In this document: piece after piece, positions 54,754 through 62,344 of the stretch
How positions within the stretch are numbered: the first letter of the stretch is position 1
How the letters are laid out: every line of letters starts with the position of its first letter
DNA from: Lachnospiraceae bacterium
Lineage (GTDB): Bacteria; Bacillota; Clostridia; Lachnospirales; Lachnospiraceae
DNA length: 64,000 bases
Direction: 5' to 3'
NCBI GenBank assembly: GCA_017934175.1
Contig: JAGBKB010000012.1
Span: forward strand, 20,326 to 84,325
Program-made: the position numbers and the translations under genes
The notes under the pieces: generated by a model
What the model was told of the DNA's origin: nothing
Databases searched by the model: none
What the model saw: only the letters and a program-made list of their open reading frames with translations

Positions 54754-55740
54754 ATGAATAGAATTAAAAAAATTGCTGTTTTAACAAGTGGTGGTGATGC
54801 ACCTGGAATGAATGCGGCTATTAGGGGCGTTGTAAGATGTGCTTTAAATAATGGCATTGAAGTTATTGGGTTTTTAAGAGGTTATAGTGGATTACTTGAT
54901 AATGAGTTTATTGAGATGGATAAACGTTCTGTTTCTGACATTGTTGATAGGGGAGGAACTATATTATTTACTTCCAGGTCAAAAGAGTTTATGGAAAGAA
55001 CAGGACAATTAAAAGCATTAGATATACTTAAAAAGAATAACATTGATGCTTTAGTTACTCTTGGAGGTGATGGGACATTTAGAGGTGCACTTGAATTAAA
55101 TAAAACTTCAAATGGGGAATTAAATGTTATTGGTGTGCCAGCAACGATTGATTTAGATATAGCATGTACAGAGTATACAATAGGCTTTGATACCGCTATT
55201 AATACTGCTATGGAAGGTGTTGATAGAATAAGAGACACCAGTACTTCTCATGAAAGGTGTTCTATAGTAGAAGTTATGGGTAGAAATGCAGGGTACATAG
55301 CAGCATATACAGGAATTTCTACTGGGGCTGAAGATATAATTATTCCAGAATATAATGAATATGGTGATATCAATAAAATAATCACAAGAGTAAAGATTGC
55401 AAATAAAAAAGGGAAAAAACATTACATCATTATCAATGCTGAAGGCATTGGGCAATCATATGATATGGCAAAAATGATTGAGACAATGACTGGAATTGAA
55501 ACAAGAGCAACTATTCTTGGACATTTGCAAAGAGGTGGTACTCCAACATGCAAGGATAGAGTTTACGCATCAATAATGGGTTGCAGAGCAGTTGAAGTGT
55601 TGTTAGAAGGAAAATGTAATAGATTAATAGTTTATAAAGATGGTGAGTTTTCTGATGTTGATATTAAAGAAGGATTGGCAGAAACAAAACCATTCCCACA
55701 ATATTTTATTAAAACTGCTATAGAACTTGAATCAAAATAA
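54754..55740 (+). CDS. pfkA: 6-phosphofructokinase
   Basis: Key glycolytic enzyme, 328 residues. LTSGGDAPGMNAAIRG, GGDGTFRGALEL (Mg-ATP; Gly after GGD points to ATP, not pyrophosphate), and LGHLQRGGTPTC are typical. The catalytic motif usually PGTIDNDIxGTD reads PATIDLDIACTE, so the Asn of TIDND is Leu and neighbours differ. The catalytic Asp is kept. AAGGGG is upstream. Confidence 0.94.
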   Translation: MNRIKKIAVLTSGGDAPGMNAAIRGVVRCALNNGIEVIGFLRGYSGLLDNEFIEMDKRSVSDIVDRGGTILFTSRSKEFMERTGQLKALDILKKNNIDALVTLGGDGTFRGALELNKTSNGELNVIGVPATIDLDIACTEYTIGFDTAINTAMEGVDRIRDTSTSHERCSIVEVMGRNAGYIAAYTGISTGAEDIIIPEYNEYGDINKIITRVKIANKKGKKHYIIINAEGIGQSYDMAKMIETMTGIETRATILGHLQRGGTPTCKDRVYASIMGCRAVEVLLEGKCNRLIVYKDGEFSDVDIKEGLAETKPFPQYFIKTAIELESK

Positions 55741-55750
55741 TAAAAATACT

Positions 55751-56104
55751 ATGGATAATAATTTAAAAAATAATAGTAAGGAAAATTCATTTCCAATTAT
55801 TATATCAAATTCATATATAAAAAAATATTATTTAGACAATAGACTTTCAGTTTTACCAAGTGAAATTAAAAATACTATTAAAAAACTATTTGTAGAATTG
55901 ACTGAAACTGTTGGCGGAATAGCAATTATATACTATGACATTGATGAAAATGATTTAATTTTTAGAATTAATAAAGAAGATGATGATTATAATTTTGATG
56001 AAATTGAGGCAAACTATAAATTATCTCGAATTGAAAAAGAAAATGAACAATTATTTAGAGAAATAAATAGTTTTTGCAAGTTTAAATTTAATGGGCTAAT
56101 ATAA
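55751..56104 (+). CDS. Small conserved-looking protein (possibly DUF6145-like)
   Basis: 117 residues. IIISNSYIKKYYLDNRLSVLPSEIKN followed by ELTETVGGIAIIYYDID resembles a small clostridial family I associate with DUF6145; this is from memory and weak. It is acidic, with a C-terminal helix and no signal or membrane segment. Start is uncertain: ATG 55751 or TTG 55727, the latter overlapping pfkA. It lies 4 bases before dus. Confidence 0.55.
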   Translation: MDNNLKNNSKENSFPIIISNSYIKKYYLDNRLSVLPSEIKNTIKKLFVELTETVGGIAIIYYDIDENDLIFRINKEDDDYNFDEIEANYKLSRIEKENEQLFREINSFCKFKFNGLI

Positions 56105-56108
56105 TTTA

Positions 56109-57065
56109 ATGTTTAAAATTGGAAATATAGAAATTAAGAATAGAGTGTGTGTCGCTCCTATGGCTGGAATTACAGATTTACCTTATAGAATTATTTTAAA
56201 GGAAATGGGGACTTCACTTTTAACCACTGAACTTGTTAGTGCAAAAGGAATATATTATAATAATCCAAATAACAAAATAATAATGGCAACTGATAAAAAA
56301 GAATCTCCTGTAGCATTGCAACTATTTGGGGCAGACCCTATAATTATGTCTCTCGTTGCAAATAATGTTAAAGATTCATATGACATTATAGATATAAATA
56401 TGGGTTGCCCAGTTCTAAAAGTTGTTAGAAATGGAGAGGGCGCAGCGTTACTTAAAAATGAAAGTCTTGCATGCAGAATTGTAGAGAGTATAGTTAGGGT
56501 GATTGGTGATGAAAAACCTGTTACCTGCAAGATAAGAATAGGATATGACAATAATCATATAAATGCTGTAAAGTTTTCTAAAGCACTTGAATCGGCAGGA
56601 GCAAAAGCAATAACTATACATGGAAGAACCAAAACAGAATTATATAGTGGTGAGTGCCATAGAGATGTAATTAAGGATGTAAAATCTTCAGTAAAAATAC
56701 CAATTATAGCGAATGGTAATATATGGAATATATATGATGCTAAAAGTATGCTTGAAGAAACAGGTGCAGATGCAATTGCACTTGGAAGAGCAGTAAAAGG
56801 TAATCCTTGGATTGTAAAAGAATGTATAGAATATATAGAAAATGATAAAATCATAGATAGACCAACAAAAGATGAAATAAAAAAAATGATGTATAGACAT
56901 GTTGATGATGAAATTAATTTTAAAGGAGAAATGAAGGCAATTTCGGAACTTAGACATCATTTGGCTTGGTACACACATGGGATGGAAAATTCAACAAAAT
57001 TTAGACTTGAATTAAATAGTGCAGATACAAAAGAAAAAATTTATTCATTAATAGATAAATTATAA
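56109..57065 (+). CDS. dus: tRNA-dihydrouridine synthase
   Basis: FMN enzyme that reduces uridines in the tRNA D-loop. 318 residues. VAPMAGITDLPYR near the start, INMGCPVLKVVRNGEGAALL with the catalytic Cys, ITIHGRTKTELYSG and IANGNIW match the DusB-like family. There is no Shine-Dalgarno before ATG 56109, suggesting coupling to the preceding small gene. Confidence 0.95.
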   Translation: MFKIGNIEIKNRVCVAPMAGITDLPYRIILKEMGTSLLTTELVSAKGIYYNNPNNKIIMATDKKESPVALQLFGADPIIMSLVANNVKDSYDIIDINMGCPVLKVVRNGEGAALLKNESLACRIVESIVRVIGDEKPVTCKIRIGYDNNHINAVKFSKALESAGAKAITIHGRTKTELYSGECHRDVIKDVKSSVKIPIIANGNIWNIYDAKSMLEETGADAIALGRAVKGNPWIVKECIEYIENDKIIDRPTKDEIKKMMYRHVDDEINFKGEMKAISELRHHLAWYTHGMENSTKFRLELNSADTKEKIYSLIDKL

Positions 57066-57081
57066 AAACTAGGAGAAAAAA

Positions 57082-58371
57082 ATGAAAGCATTAGATAACT
57101 TAACAAACGAAGAATTAATATCATTACAAAATGATTTAGAAAAAGAATTAAATGTTTTTAAAGAATTAAGTTTAAAACTTGACATGAGTAGAGGTAAACC
57201 TTGCAAAGAACAACTTGATTTATCTATGGACTTGTTAAGTGTACTTGATAAACATTCTAATCTTATATGTAAAGATGGAACAGATTGTCGTAATTATGGT
57301 GTTCTTGGTGGCATAGAAGAGGCTAAAGAATTACTTGCATCATTTATGGAGAATAAAATTGAAAATATACTCATATATGGCAATTCTTCATTAAATGTTA
57401 TGTATACAATGATTATGCAAGCATGGGTCTTCGGTATTATGGGAAATACTCCTTGGAGTAAATTGAATGAAGTAAAGTTTTTATGCCCTGTTCCTGGTTA
57501 TGATAGACATTTTGCCATTTGTGAAGAATTTGGTATAAAGATGATTAATATTCCACTATATGAATATGGACCTGATATGGATATGATAGAAGAATACATA
57601 TCAAATGATGAAAGTGTAAAAGGCATATGGTGTGTTCCTAAATATTCAAATCCTGATGGTTATACATATAGTGATGAAACTGTCAAAAGATTTGCAAGAT
57701 TAAAACCAAAAGCAAAAGATTTCCGTATTTTTTGGGATAATGCATATACGGTTCATCATTTATATGAGGAAAGAGAAAAACATGACCATATAATTGAGAT
57801 TCTTGGTGAATGTGAAAAGGTTGGAAATCCAGACATTGTTTATAAGTTTGCTTCAACATCAAAAATTTGTTTTCCTGGTTCTGGAATTGCCTCACTTGCT
57901 GCATCAATTAATAATATCAATGACATAAAAAAGCACTTTAAAATACAAACTATAGGCTATGACAAAGTTAATCAATTAAGACATGTATATTATTTTAAAA
58001 ACTTACTTGGAATTAAATCAAAGATGATAGAACAGGCAAAAATTATTAGACCTAAATTTGAACTCGTATTAAATAAATTGGATAAAGAATTATCAAATAT
58101 AAGTTGTATTAGATGGACAAAACCTAAAGGTGGATACTTTATATCTTTTTATGCTATGAATGGTACTGCAAAAGAAATTGTAAGTAAGTGTGCTGAGCTT
58201 GGAGTAAAACTTACAGATGCTGGTGCATCATATCCGTATCACAATGACCCAGATGATTCAAATATACGTATTGCTCCAACATATCCAAGTATTGAAGAGT
58301 TAGAAATTGCTTTAAATGTATTTACTACATGTGTAAAATATGTAACTGTAAAAAAAATATTAAATAAATAA
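57082..58371 (+). CDS. Class I aminotransferase, subgroup Ic aspartate aminotransferase-like (PF12897 type)
   Basis: 429 residues. NYGVLGGIEEAKELLASFM, YGNSSLNVMYTMIMQAW, CPVPGYDRHF, WDNAYTVHHL and KFASTSKICFPGSGIA, whose Lys would hold PLP, resemble the PF12897 family long annotated as MocR-like and shown in some members to be aspartate aminotransferase. It lacks any DNA-binding domain. AGGAG precedes the ATG. nfnA follows after 15 bases. Confidence 0.88.
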   Translation: MKALDNLTNEELISLQNDLEKELNVFKELSLKLDMSRGKPCKEQLDLSMDLLSVLDKHSNLICKDGTDCRNYGVLGGIEEAKELLASFMENKIENILIYGNSSLNVMYTMIMQAWVFGIMGNTPWSKLNEVKFLCPVPGYDRHFAICEEFGIKMINIPLYEYGPDMDMIEEYISNDESVKGIWCVPKYSNPDGYTYSDETVKRFARLKPKAKDFRIFWDNAYTVHHLYEEREKHDHIIEILGECEKVGNPDIVYKFASTSKICFPGSGIASLAASINNINDIKKHFKIQTIGYDKVNQLRHVYYFKNLLGIKSKMIEQAKIIRPKFELVLNKLDKELSNISCIRWTKPKGGYFISFYAMNGTAKEIVSKCAELGVKLTDAGASYPYHNDPDDSNIRIAPTYPSIEELEIALNVFTTCVKYVTVKKILNK

Positions 58372-58386
58372 TATTTAGGAGGAAGT

Positions 58387-59271
58387 ATGTTTAAAATTAT
58401 TAAAAAAAGAGTACTTGGCGATAAACTTGTATTATTTGATATTGAAGCAGAAAAGATTACAAAATCATGTTTGCCAGGACAATTTATAATTGTAAAACTT
58501 GATGAACAAGGTGAACGAATTCCACTTACTATATGTGATTATGATGGAGTTAAAGGTATTTTAACTATTGTTGTGCAAGAAATAGGCGCATCAACAAAAA
58601 AAATTAATATGTTAAATGAGGGTGATTTCTTTCAAGATGTAGTTGGACCACTTGGAAATCCTTCAGATTTGGTAGAAATAACTGATGATGAATTAAAAAA
58701 TAAAAATATTGTATTTATAGGTGGAGGTGTTGGAGTTGCACCAATTTATCCACAAGTAAAATATTTATCTAATAAAGGAATTAAATGTGATGTTATATTA
58801 GGAGCAAGAACAAAAGATATGCTCATATTGGAAGATGAGTTTAAAAAACTAAACTGCAATGTATATTCATGTACTGATGATGAAAGCTATGGTTTAAAAG
58901 GTCCTGTTACGAATGTTTTAAAAATGCTTATAGAAGATAAAAAGATTAAATACAATCATTGTGTTGCAATAGGACCTGCAATTATGATGAAATTTGTATG
59001 TTTAATGACAAAAGAATATAATATACCTACTATTGTAAGTATGAATACAATTATGGTAGATGGTACTGGAATGTGTGGTGCATGTAGGCTTATGGTAGGT
59101 GGGGAACTTAAGTTTGCTTGTATAGATGGTCCAGAGTTTGATGGTCACAAGATTAATTTTGATGAAGTTATGAAAAGACAAGCCCAATATAAAGATGAAG
59201 AGGGAAGAGCACTTCTTAAATTAATAGAAGGGGATACACATCATGGCGGATGTGGATTATGTGGAGGTTAA
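58387..59271 (+). CDS. nfnA: NfnA-like FAD/[2Fe-2S] subunit (NADH-dependent ferredoxin:NADP+ oxidoreductase / SudB)
   Basis: 294 residues. An FAD-binding barrel with RIPLTICDYD, an NAD-binding half with FIGGGVGVAPIYP, and a C-terminal [2Fe-2S] site: DGTGMCGACRLMVGGELKFAC, typical of DHOD subunit B and NfnA. The final HHGGCGLCGG is a short Cys/Gly tail. The next gene encodes the matching NfnB, overlapping in an alternative frame only. Together they would couple NADH and ferredoxin oxidation to NADPH formation. GGAGGAAG precedes the ATG. Confidence 0.9.
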   Translation: MFKIIKKRVLGDKLVLFDIEAEKITKSCLPGQFIIVKLDEQGERIPLTICDYDGVKGILTIVVQEIGASTKKINMLNEGDFFQDVVGPLGNPSDLVEITDDELKNKNIVFIGGGVGVAPIYPQVKYLSNKGIKCDVILGARTKDMLILEDEFKKLNCNVYSCTDDESYGLKGPVTNVLKMLIEDKKIKYNHCVAIGPAIMMKFVCLMTKEYNIPTIVSMNTIMVDGTGMCGACRLMVGGELKFACIDGPEFDGHKINFDEVMKRQAQYKDEEGRALLKLIEGDTHHGGCGLCGG

Positions 59272-59272
59272 T

Positions 59273-60652
59273 ATGGCAAATAGAGTAAAAGTAAGAGAAC
59301 AAGAAGCAAAAGTTAGAGCAAAGAATTTTGATGAAGTGTGCTTTGGTTATAATGAAGAGGAAGCAGCACTTGAGGCTTCAAGATGTTTACACTGTAAAAA
59401 TCCAAAGTGTGTAGAAGGTTGTCCAGTTGGGCTTCATATTCCTGATTTTATTGAACATATTAAAAATAAAGAGTATGATAAGGCAATTGAAACTATTCAT
59501 TTATCAAGTTCACTTCCAGCAATTTGTGGAAGGGTCTGCCCTCAAGAAACTCAATGTGAATCTAAATGTATATTGGGAATTAAAGGGGAACCAGTTTCTA
59601 TTGGAAAACTTGAAAGATTTACTGCAGACTATGCAAGAGAGCACAATTTAACAGAAAAAATAGATATTAAAAAGAATGGTAAAAAAGTAGCAATAGTTGG
59701 TTCTGGTCCTGCAGGTTTGTCTTGTGCAACTGACCTTGCAAAACTCGGTTATGATGTTACAATATTTGAAGCCCTCCATGCGACTGGTGGTGTGCTAACT
59801 TATGGCATTCCAGAATTTAGATTGCCAAAAGAAAAAGTTGTTAAACCTGAAGTTGAGAATGTAAAAAAACTTGGTGTTAAAATTGAAACTAATGTAATTA
59901 TCGGAAAAACAATTACTATAGAAGAATTAATGAATGAACAAGGTTTTGAGGCAGTATTTATTGCTTCAGGTGCTGGGTTACCTATGTTTATGAAAATACC
60001 AGGTGAAAATTCAAATGGTATATTTTCAGCAAATGAATTTTTAACAAGAGCAAATCTCATGAAAGGATATAGAGATGATTACGATACACCTATTAAAGTT
60101 GGTAAAAAAGTAATTGTTGTGGGTGGTGGTAATGTTGCTATGGATGCAGCAAGGACTGCTCTTCGACTTGGTGCTGAAACTCATATTGTATATAGAAGGT
60201 CAGAAAAAGAGTTACCTGCAAGAGCGGAAGAAGTTCATCACGCAAAAGAAGAAGGGGTTATATTTGATGTTTTGTGTAATCCAATAGAAATTATTGCAGA
60301 TGATAAAGATAATGTTATTGCAGTAAAAGTCATAAATATGGAACTTGGGGAACCAGATGAGAATGGAAGAAGAAAACCAGTTGAAATAAAAGGTTCAGAG
60401 CATAATATAGAATGTGATATGGTTATAATGGCTCTTGGTACTACACCAAATCCTATGCTTCCAAAAAACACAAAAGGATTGGAAACTAATAATAAGGGAT
60501 GTATTGTGCATGATGATGAAACTACTGCCACAAGTTTAAAAGGTGTATTTGTTGGTGGTGATGCTGCTATAGGTGCTGCTACTGTTATACTTGCTATGGG
60601 GGCTGGTAAAAAAGCAGCAATAGGAATTGATAATTATTTAAAAAATAAGTAA
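59273..60652 (+). CDS. nfnB: NfnB-like / glutamate synthase small-subunit-like NADPH flavoprotein
   Basis: 459 residues. N-terminal cysteine groups ASRCLHCKNPKCVEGCPVGLHIP and CGRVCPQETQCESKC hold two [4Fe-4S] clusters. FAD motif GSGPAGLSCATDLAKLG and NADPH motif VVGGGNVAMDAARTALRLG follow. The C-terminus has GVFVGGDAAIGAATVI. I place the start at ATG 59273, with GGAGG before it; the frame is open upstream into nfnA. With NfnA directly upstream it is more likely NfnB than a GOGAT subunit, as no gltB-type gene is nearby. A terminator follows. Confidence 0.92.
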   Translation: MANRVKVREQEAKVRAKNFDEVCFGYNEEEAALEASRCLHCKNPKCVEGCPVGLHIPDFIEHIKNKEYDKAIETIHLSSSLPAICGRVCPQETQCESKCILGIKGEPVSIGKLERFTADYAREHNLTEKIDIKKNGKKVAIVGSGPAGLSCATDLAKLGYDVTIFEALHATGGVLTYGIPEFRLPKEKVVKPEVENVKKLGVKIETNVIIGKTITIEELMNEQGFEAVFIASGAGLPMFMKIPGENSNGIFSANEFLTRANLMKGYRDDYDTPIKVGKKVIVVGGGNVAMDAARTALRLGAETHIVYRRSEKELPARAEEVHHAKEEGVIFDVLCNPIEIIADDKDNVIAVKVINMELGEPDENGRRKPVEIKGSEHNIECDMVIMALGTTPNPMLPKNTKGLETNNKGCIVHDDETTATSLKGVFVGGDAAIGAATVILAMGAGKKAAIGIDNYLKNK

Positions 60653-60653
60653 T

Positions 60654-60698
60654 AAAAAAAGTAGGTGCGATTGTAAATTGACAATGCACCTACTTTTT
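60654..60698. terminator. Bidirectional intrinsic terminator between nfnB and hpf
   Basis: GTAGGTGC (60661-60668) and GCACCTAC (60686-60693), with an inner ATTGT/ACAAT helix and one bulged base, flanked by A and T runs. It serves two converging genes. Confidence 0.93.
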
Positions 60699-60706
60699 AA
60701 ATTCTA

Positions 60707-61246
60707 TTATTCTACATTTGGTTCAATAATTCCATAATTCCCATCGCCTCTTTTGTATGCAACACATATTTGTCCATTGGTATTTTCATATATAAAGAAA
60801 TTGTGTCCTATCATGTCAAGTTGCATACATGCCTCTTCATCATCCATAGGTTTTAATAATATTTGTTTTTTCTTAACTATATTAATTTCAATTGGCTCTT
60901 CAGCAATATCCTCATTTGAAAAATTGCCTTCTGCAATATTTTTCATAATTGTATGAATTCTATTATCTCTAATTTTAGTCTTATATTTTCTAATTTGCCT
61001 TTCCAACTTGTCAGTTGCAGTGTCGATGGCAGCAAATAAATTATCCTGCCTTTCAGACACTCGAAGAAGATTTCCTTTTACTGGTATATTAATTTCACAT
61101 ATATCTTTGCCATTTTCTTTTTTTAAAGTCACAGTAGCATTAGTTTCTTTAGTAAACATTTTATCAAGTTTAGTTATTTTTTCATTAATTCTTGCTTTAA
61201 TTGCATCTGTTAAATCAACATTTTTTCCAGTTATTATTATATTCAT
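60707..61246 (-). CDS. hpf: Ribosome hibernation promoting factor, long form
   Basis: 179 residues. N-terminal S30AE domain (IIITGKNVDLTDAIKARINEK) binds the decoding centre; the C-terminal domain (EEACMQLDMIGHNFFIYENTNGQICVAYKRGDGNYGIIEP) dimerises, so ribosomes form 100S pairs in stationary phase. The length marks the Firmicute long form. GGAGGT precedes the ATG, and an extended -10 box (TGCTATAAT on the minus strand, TATAAT at 61273-61278) lies about 26 bases upstream. It diverges from the SEC-C gene. Confidence 0.96.
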   Translation of the reverse strand: MNIIITGKNVDLTDAIKARINEKITKLDKMFTKETNATVTLKKENGKDICEINIPVKGNLLRVSERQDNLFAAIDTATDKLERQIRKYKTKIRDNRIHTIMKNIAEGNFSNEDIAEEPIEINIVKKKQILLKPMDDEEACMQLDMIGHNFFIYENTNGQICVAYKRGDGNYGIIEPNVE

Positions 61247-61272
61247 ATTTATACCTCCATATTTTTAATGTA

Positions 61273-61278
61273 ATTATA
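61273..61278 (-). promoter_or_regulatory. Extended -10 box of hpf
   Basis: TGCTATAAT read on the minus strand, the same extended -10 form as at hemW, but here with a normal leader and a GGAGGT site. Opposite it, TGATATAAT (61298-61305, + strand) is a matching box for the SEC-C gene. Confidence 0.65.
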
Positions 61279-61331
61279 GCATATTTTTAAAAATTTTGAT
61301 ATAATAAAATAAAAAAGTAGGGGGTGCTTTT

Positions 61332-61838
61332 ATGGCATTATTAGATTCATGGCATGAAATTGCGTATGATACTACAGATCAAAAAGCAATGCAAAAAGTT
61401 TGGGAAAAGTATTTCTTGGAAGAAAAAGAAATATACAAAAAATTATTATCTAATATAGATGAAGAAGTTGTTGGAACTGTTGAGAATCTTGCAAAAGAAT
61501 ACAATATGGATAATATATATTTTGTTGGATTCCTTGAAGGAATTAACGAGTCTATAGAAAAACCAAATCCTATTGAAAAATTGAAAGAAACTTCAAAAGT
61601 CAAAATTAAAATAAAACCTGAAGATTTATATTTTAATATGGTAAAAGCAAAAGCAAATTGGCTTTATGAACTTGATGAATGGGAAAATATTTTAAGTAAA
61701 GAAAAAAGACAAGAATTATATAAAAAATGTAAGGATGAATTAATAGTAAAACGTGATTCTCCTAAAGTTTATCCAAATGACCCTTGCCCATGTGGTAGTG
61801 GCAAAAAATATAAAAAGTGTTGTGGGAAAAATTCATAA
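61332..61838 (+). CDS. SEC-C zinc-motif protein
   Basis: 168 residues. A helical, acidic N-terminal part with no known catalytic motif, then a C-terminal SEC-C motif [19 protein letters not shown], the zinc-binding tail also found on SecA, where it contacts SecB and ribosomes. Role unknown. GGGGG is 7-11 bases upstream of the ATG, and an extended -10 box lies 27 bases before it. It precedes the rRNA region. Confidence 0.85.
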   Translation: MALLDSWHEIAYDTTDQKAMQKVWEKYFLEEKEIYKKLLSNIDEEVVGTVENLAKEYNMDNIYFVGFLEGINESIEKPNPIEKLKETSKVKIKIKPEDLYFNMVKAKANWLYELDEWENILSKEKRQELYKKCKDELIVKRDSPKVYPNDPCPCGSGKKYKKCCGKNS

Positions 61839-61953
61839 TACTATTATATAAAAAGTACCATATACATATTTATAAATAAATATATAAAACTTAATAACTA
61901 TATAATAAATTAATGTTTTAAAGCATAAATTGTCAAATATTTGAAATTGATGC

Positions 61954-61981
61954 TTGACATTATTTTATTATATGGTATAAT
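61954..61981 (+). promoter_or_regulatory. Strong promoter of tRNA-Lys and 23S rRNA
   Basis: TTGACA (61954-61959), 16 bases, TATAAT (61976-61981) preceded by TGG, so both boxes are perfect and the -10 is extended. The ~110 bases upstream are almost pure A/T, fitting an UP element. The transcript would begin near 61988, about 22 bases before tRNA-Lys. Confidence 0.9.
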
Positions 61982-62009
61982 ATTTGGTGCTATTTTAATA
62001 TGTATTTTT

Positions 62010-62082
62010 GCGCCTCTAGCTCAGTTGGTAGAGCAGTAGACTCTTAATCTATTTGTCCAGGGTTCAAGTCCCTGGAGGCGCA
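62010..62082 (+). tRNA. tRNA-Lys (anticodon CTT)
   Basis: 73-base cloverleaf. GCGCCTC pairs with GAGGCGC, discriminator A. Anticodon stem GTAGA/TCTAT around CTCTTAA gives CTT at 62043-62045. The T arm is CCAGG GTTCAAG TCCCTGG. CCA is not encoded. It stands where 16S would normally precede the spacer. Confidence 0.97.
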
Positions 62083-62344
62083 TTTGTACCATGAAAACTG
62101 AATACGAAGAAAATATTTTTTAAAGAGTGAACAATTTTTAGGAGCATATAGAAAAGAAAACTTTTCTAATATGCGACGAAAAAATTGTTCTAACGGGCAT
62201 AAGACTTAAAAAGTATGAATATACTTTTATAAGGTGTCCGTTAAAAGATATTGAGGTTAAGAATTAGATTTTTAAATTTAATTTTACCGGCTCTACACGG
62301 AAGTGTAGAGAGAGAAAGAAAGAAGTGAACTTAAATCTCAGAGT
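62083..62344 (+). other. Structured rRNA leader/spacer before 23S
   Basis: Starts with ACCATGAAAACTGAATA, like the TTTGAAAACTGAATA found in Firmicute 16S-23S spacers. Hairpins follow: GAACAATTTTT/AAAAATTGTTC (62129-62190) with an inner GCATAT/ATATGC and GAAAAG/CTTTTC stem; TAACGGGCA/TGTCCGTTA (62191-62243) with inner AAAAGTAT/ATACTTTT; CTCTACAC-GGAA-GTGTAGAG (62291-62310). These probably serve antitermination and RNase III processing. No gene is seen in this stretch. Confidence 0.75.

Noticed and set aside
54405..54857. A 150-codon minus-strand frame across the ATPase/pfkA junction
   Set aside because: Shadow of a Lys/Glu-rich coiled coil; crosses two well-supported genes.
62083..62340. A 5S rRNA or small gene before 23S
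   Set aside because: Hairpins do not match 5S structure and no conserved 5S sequence is present.
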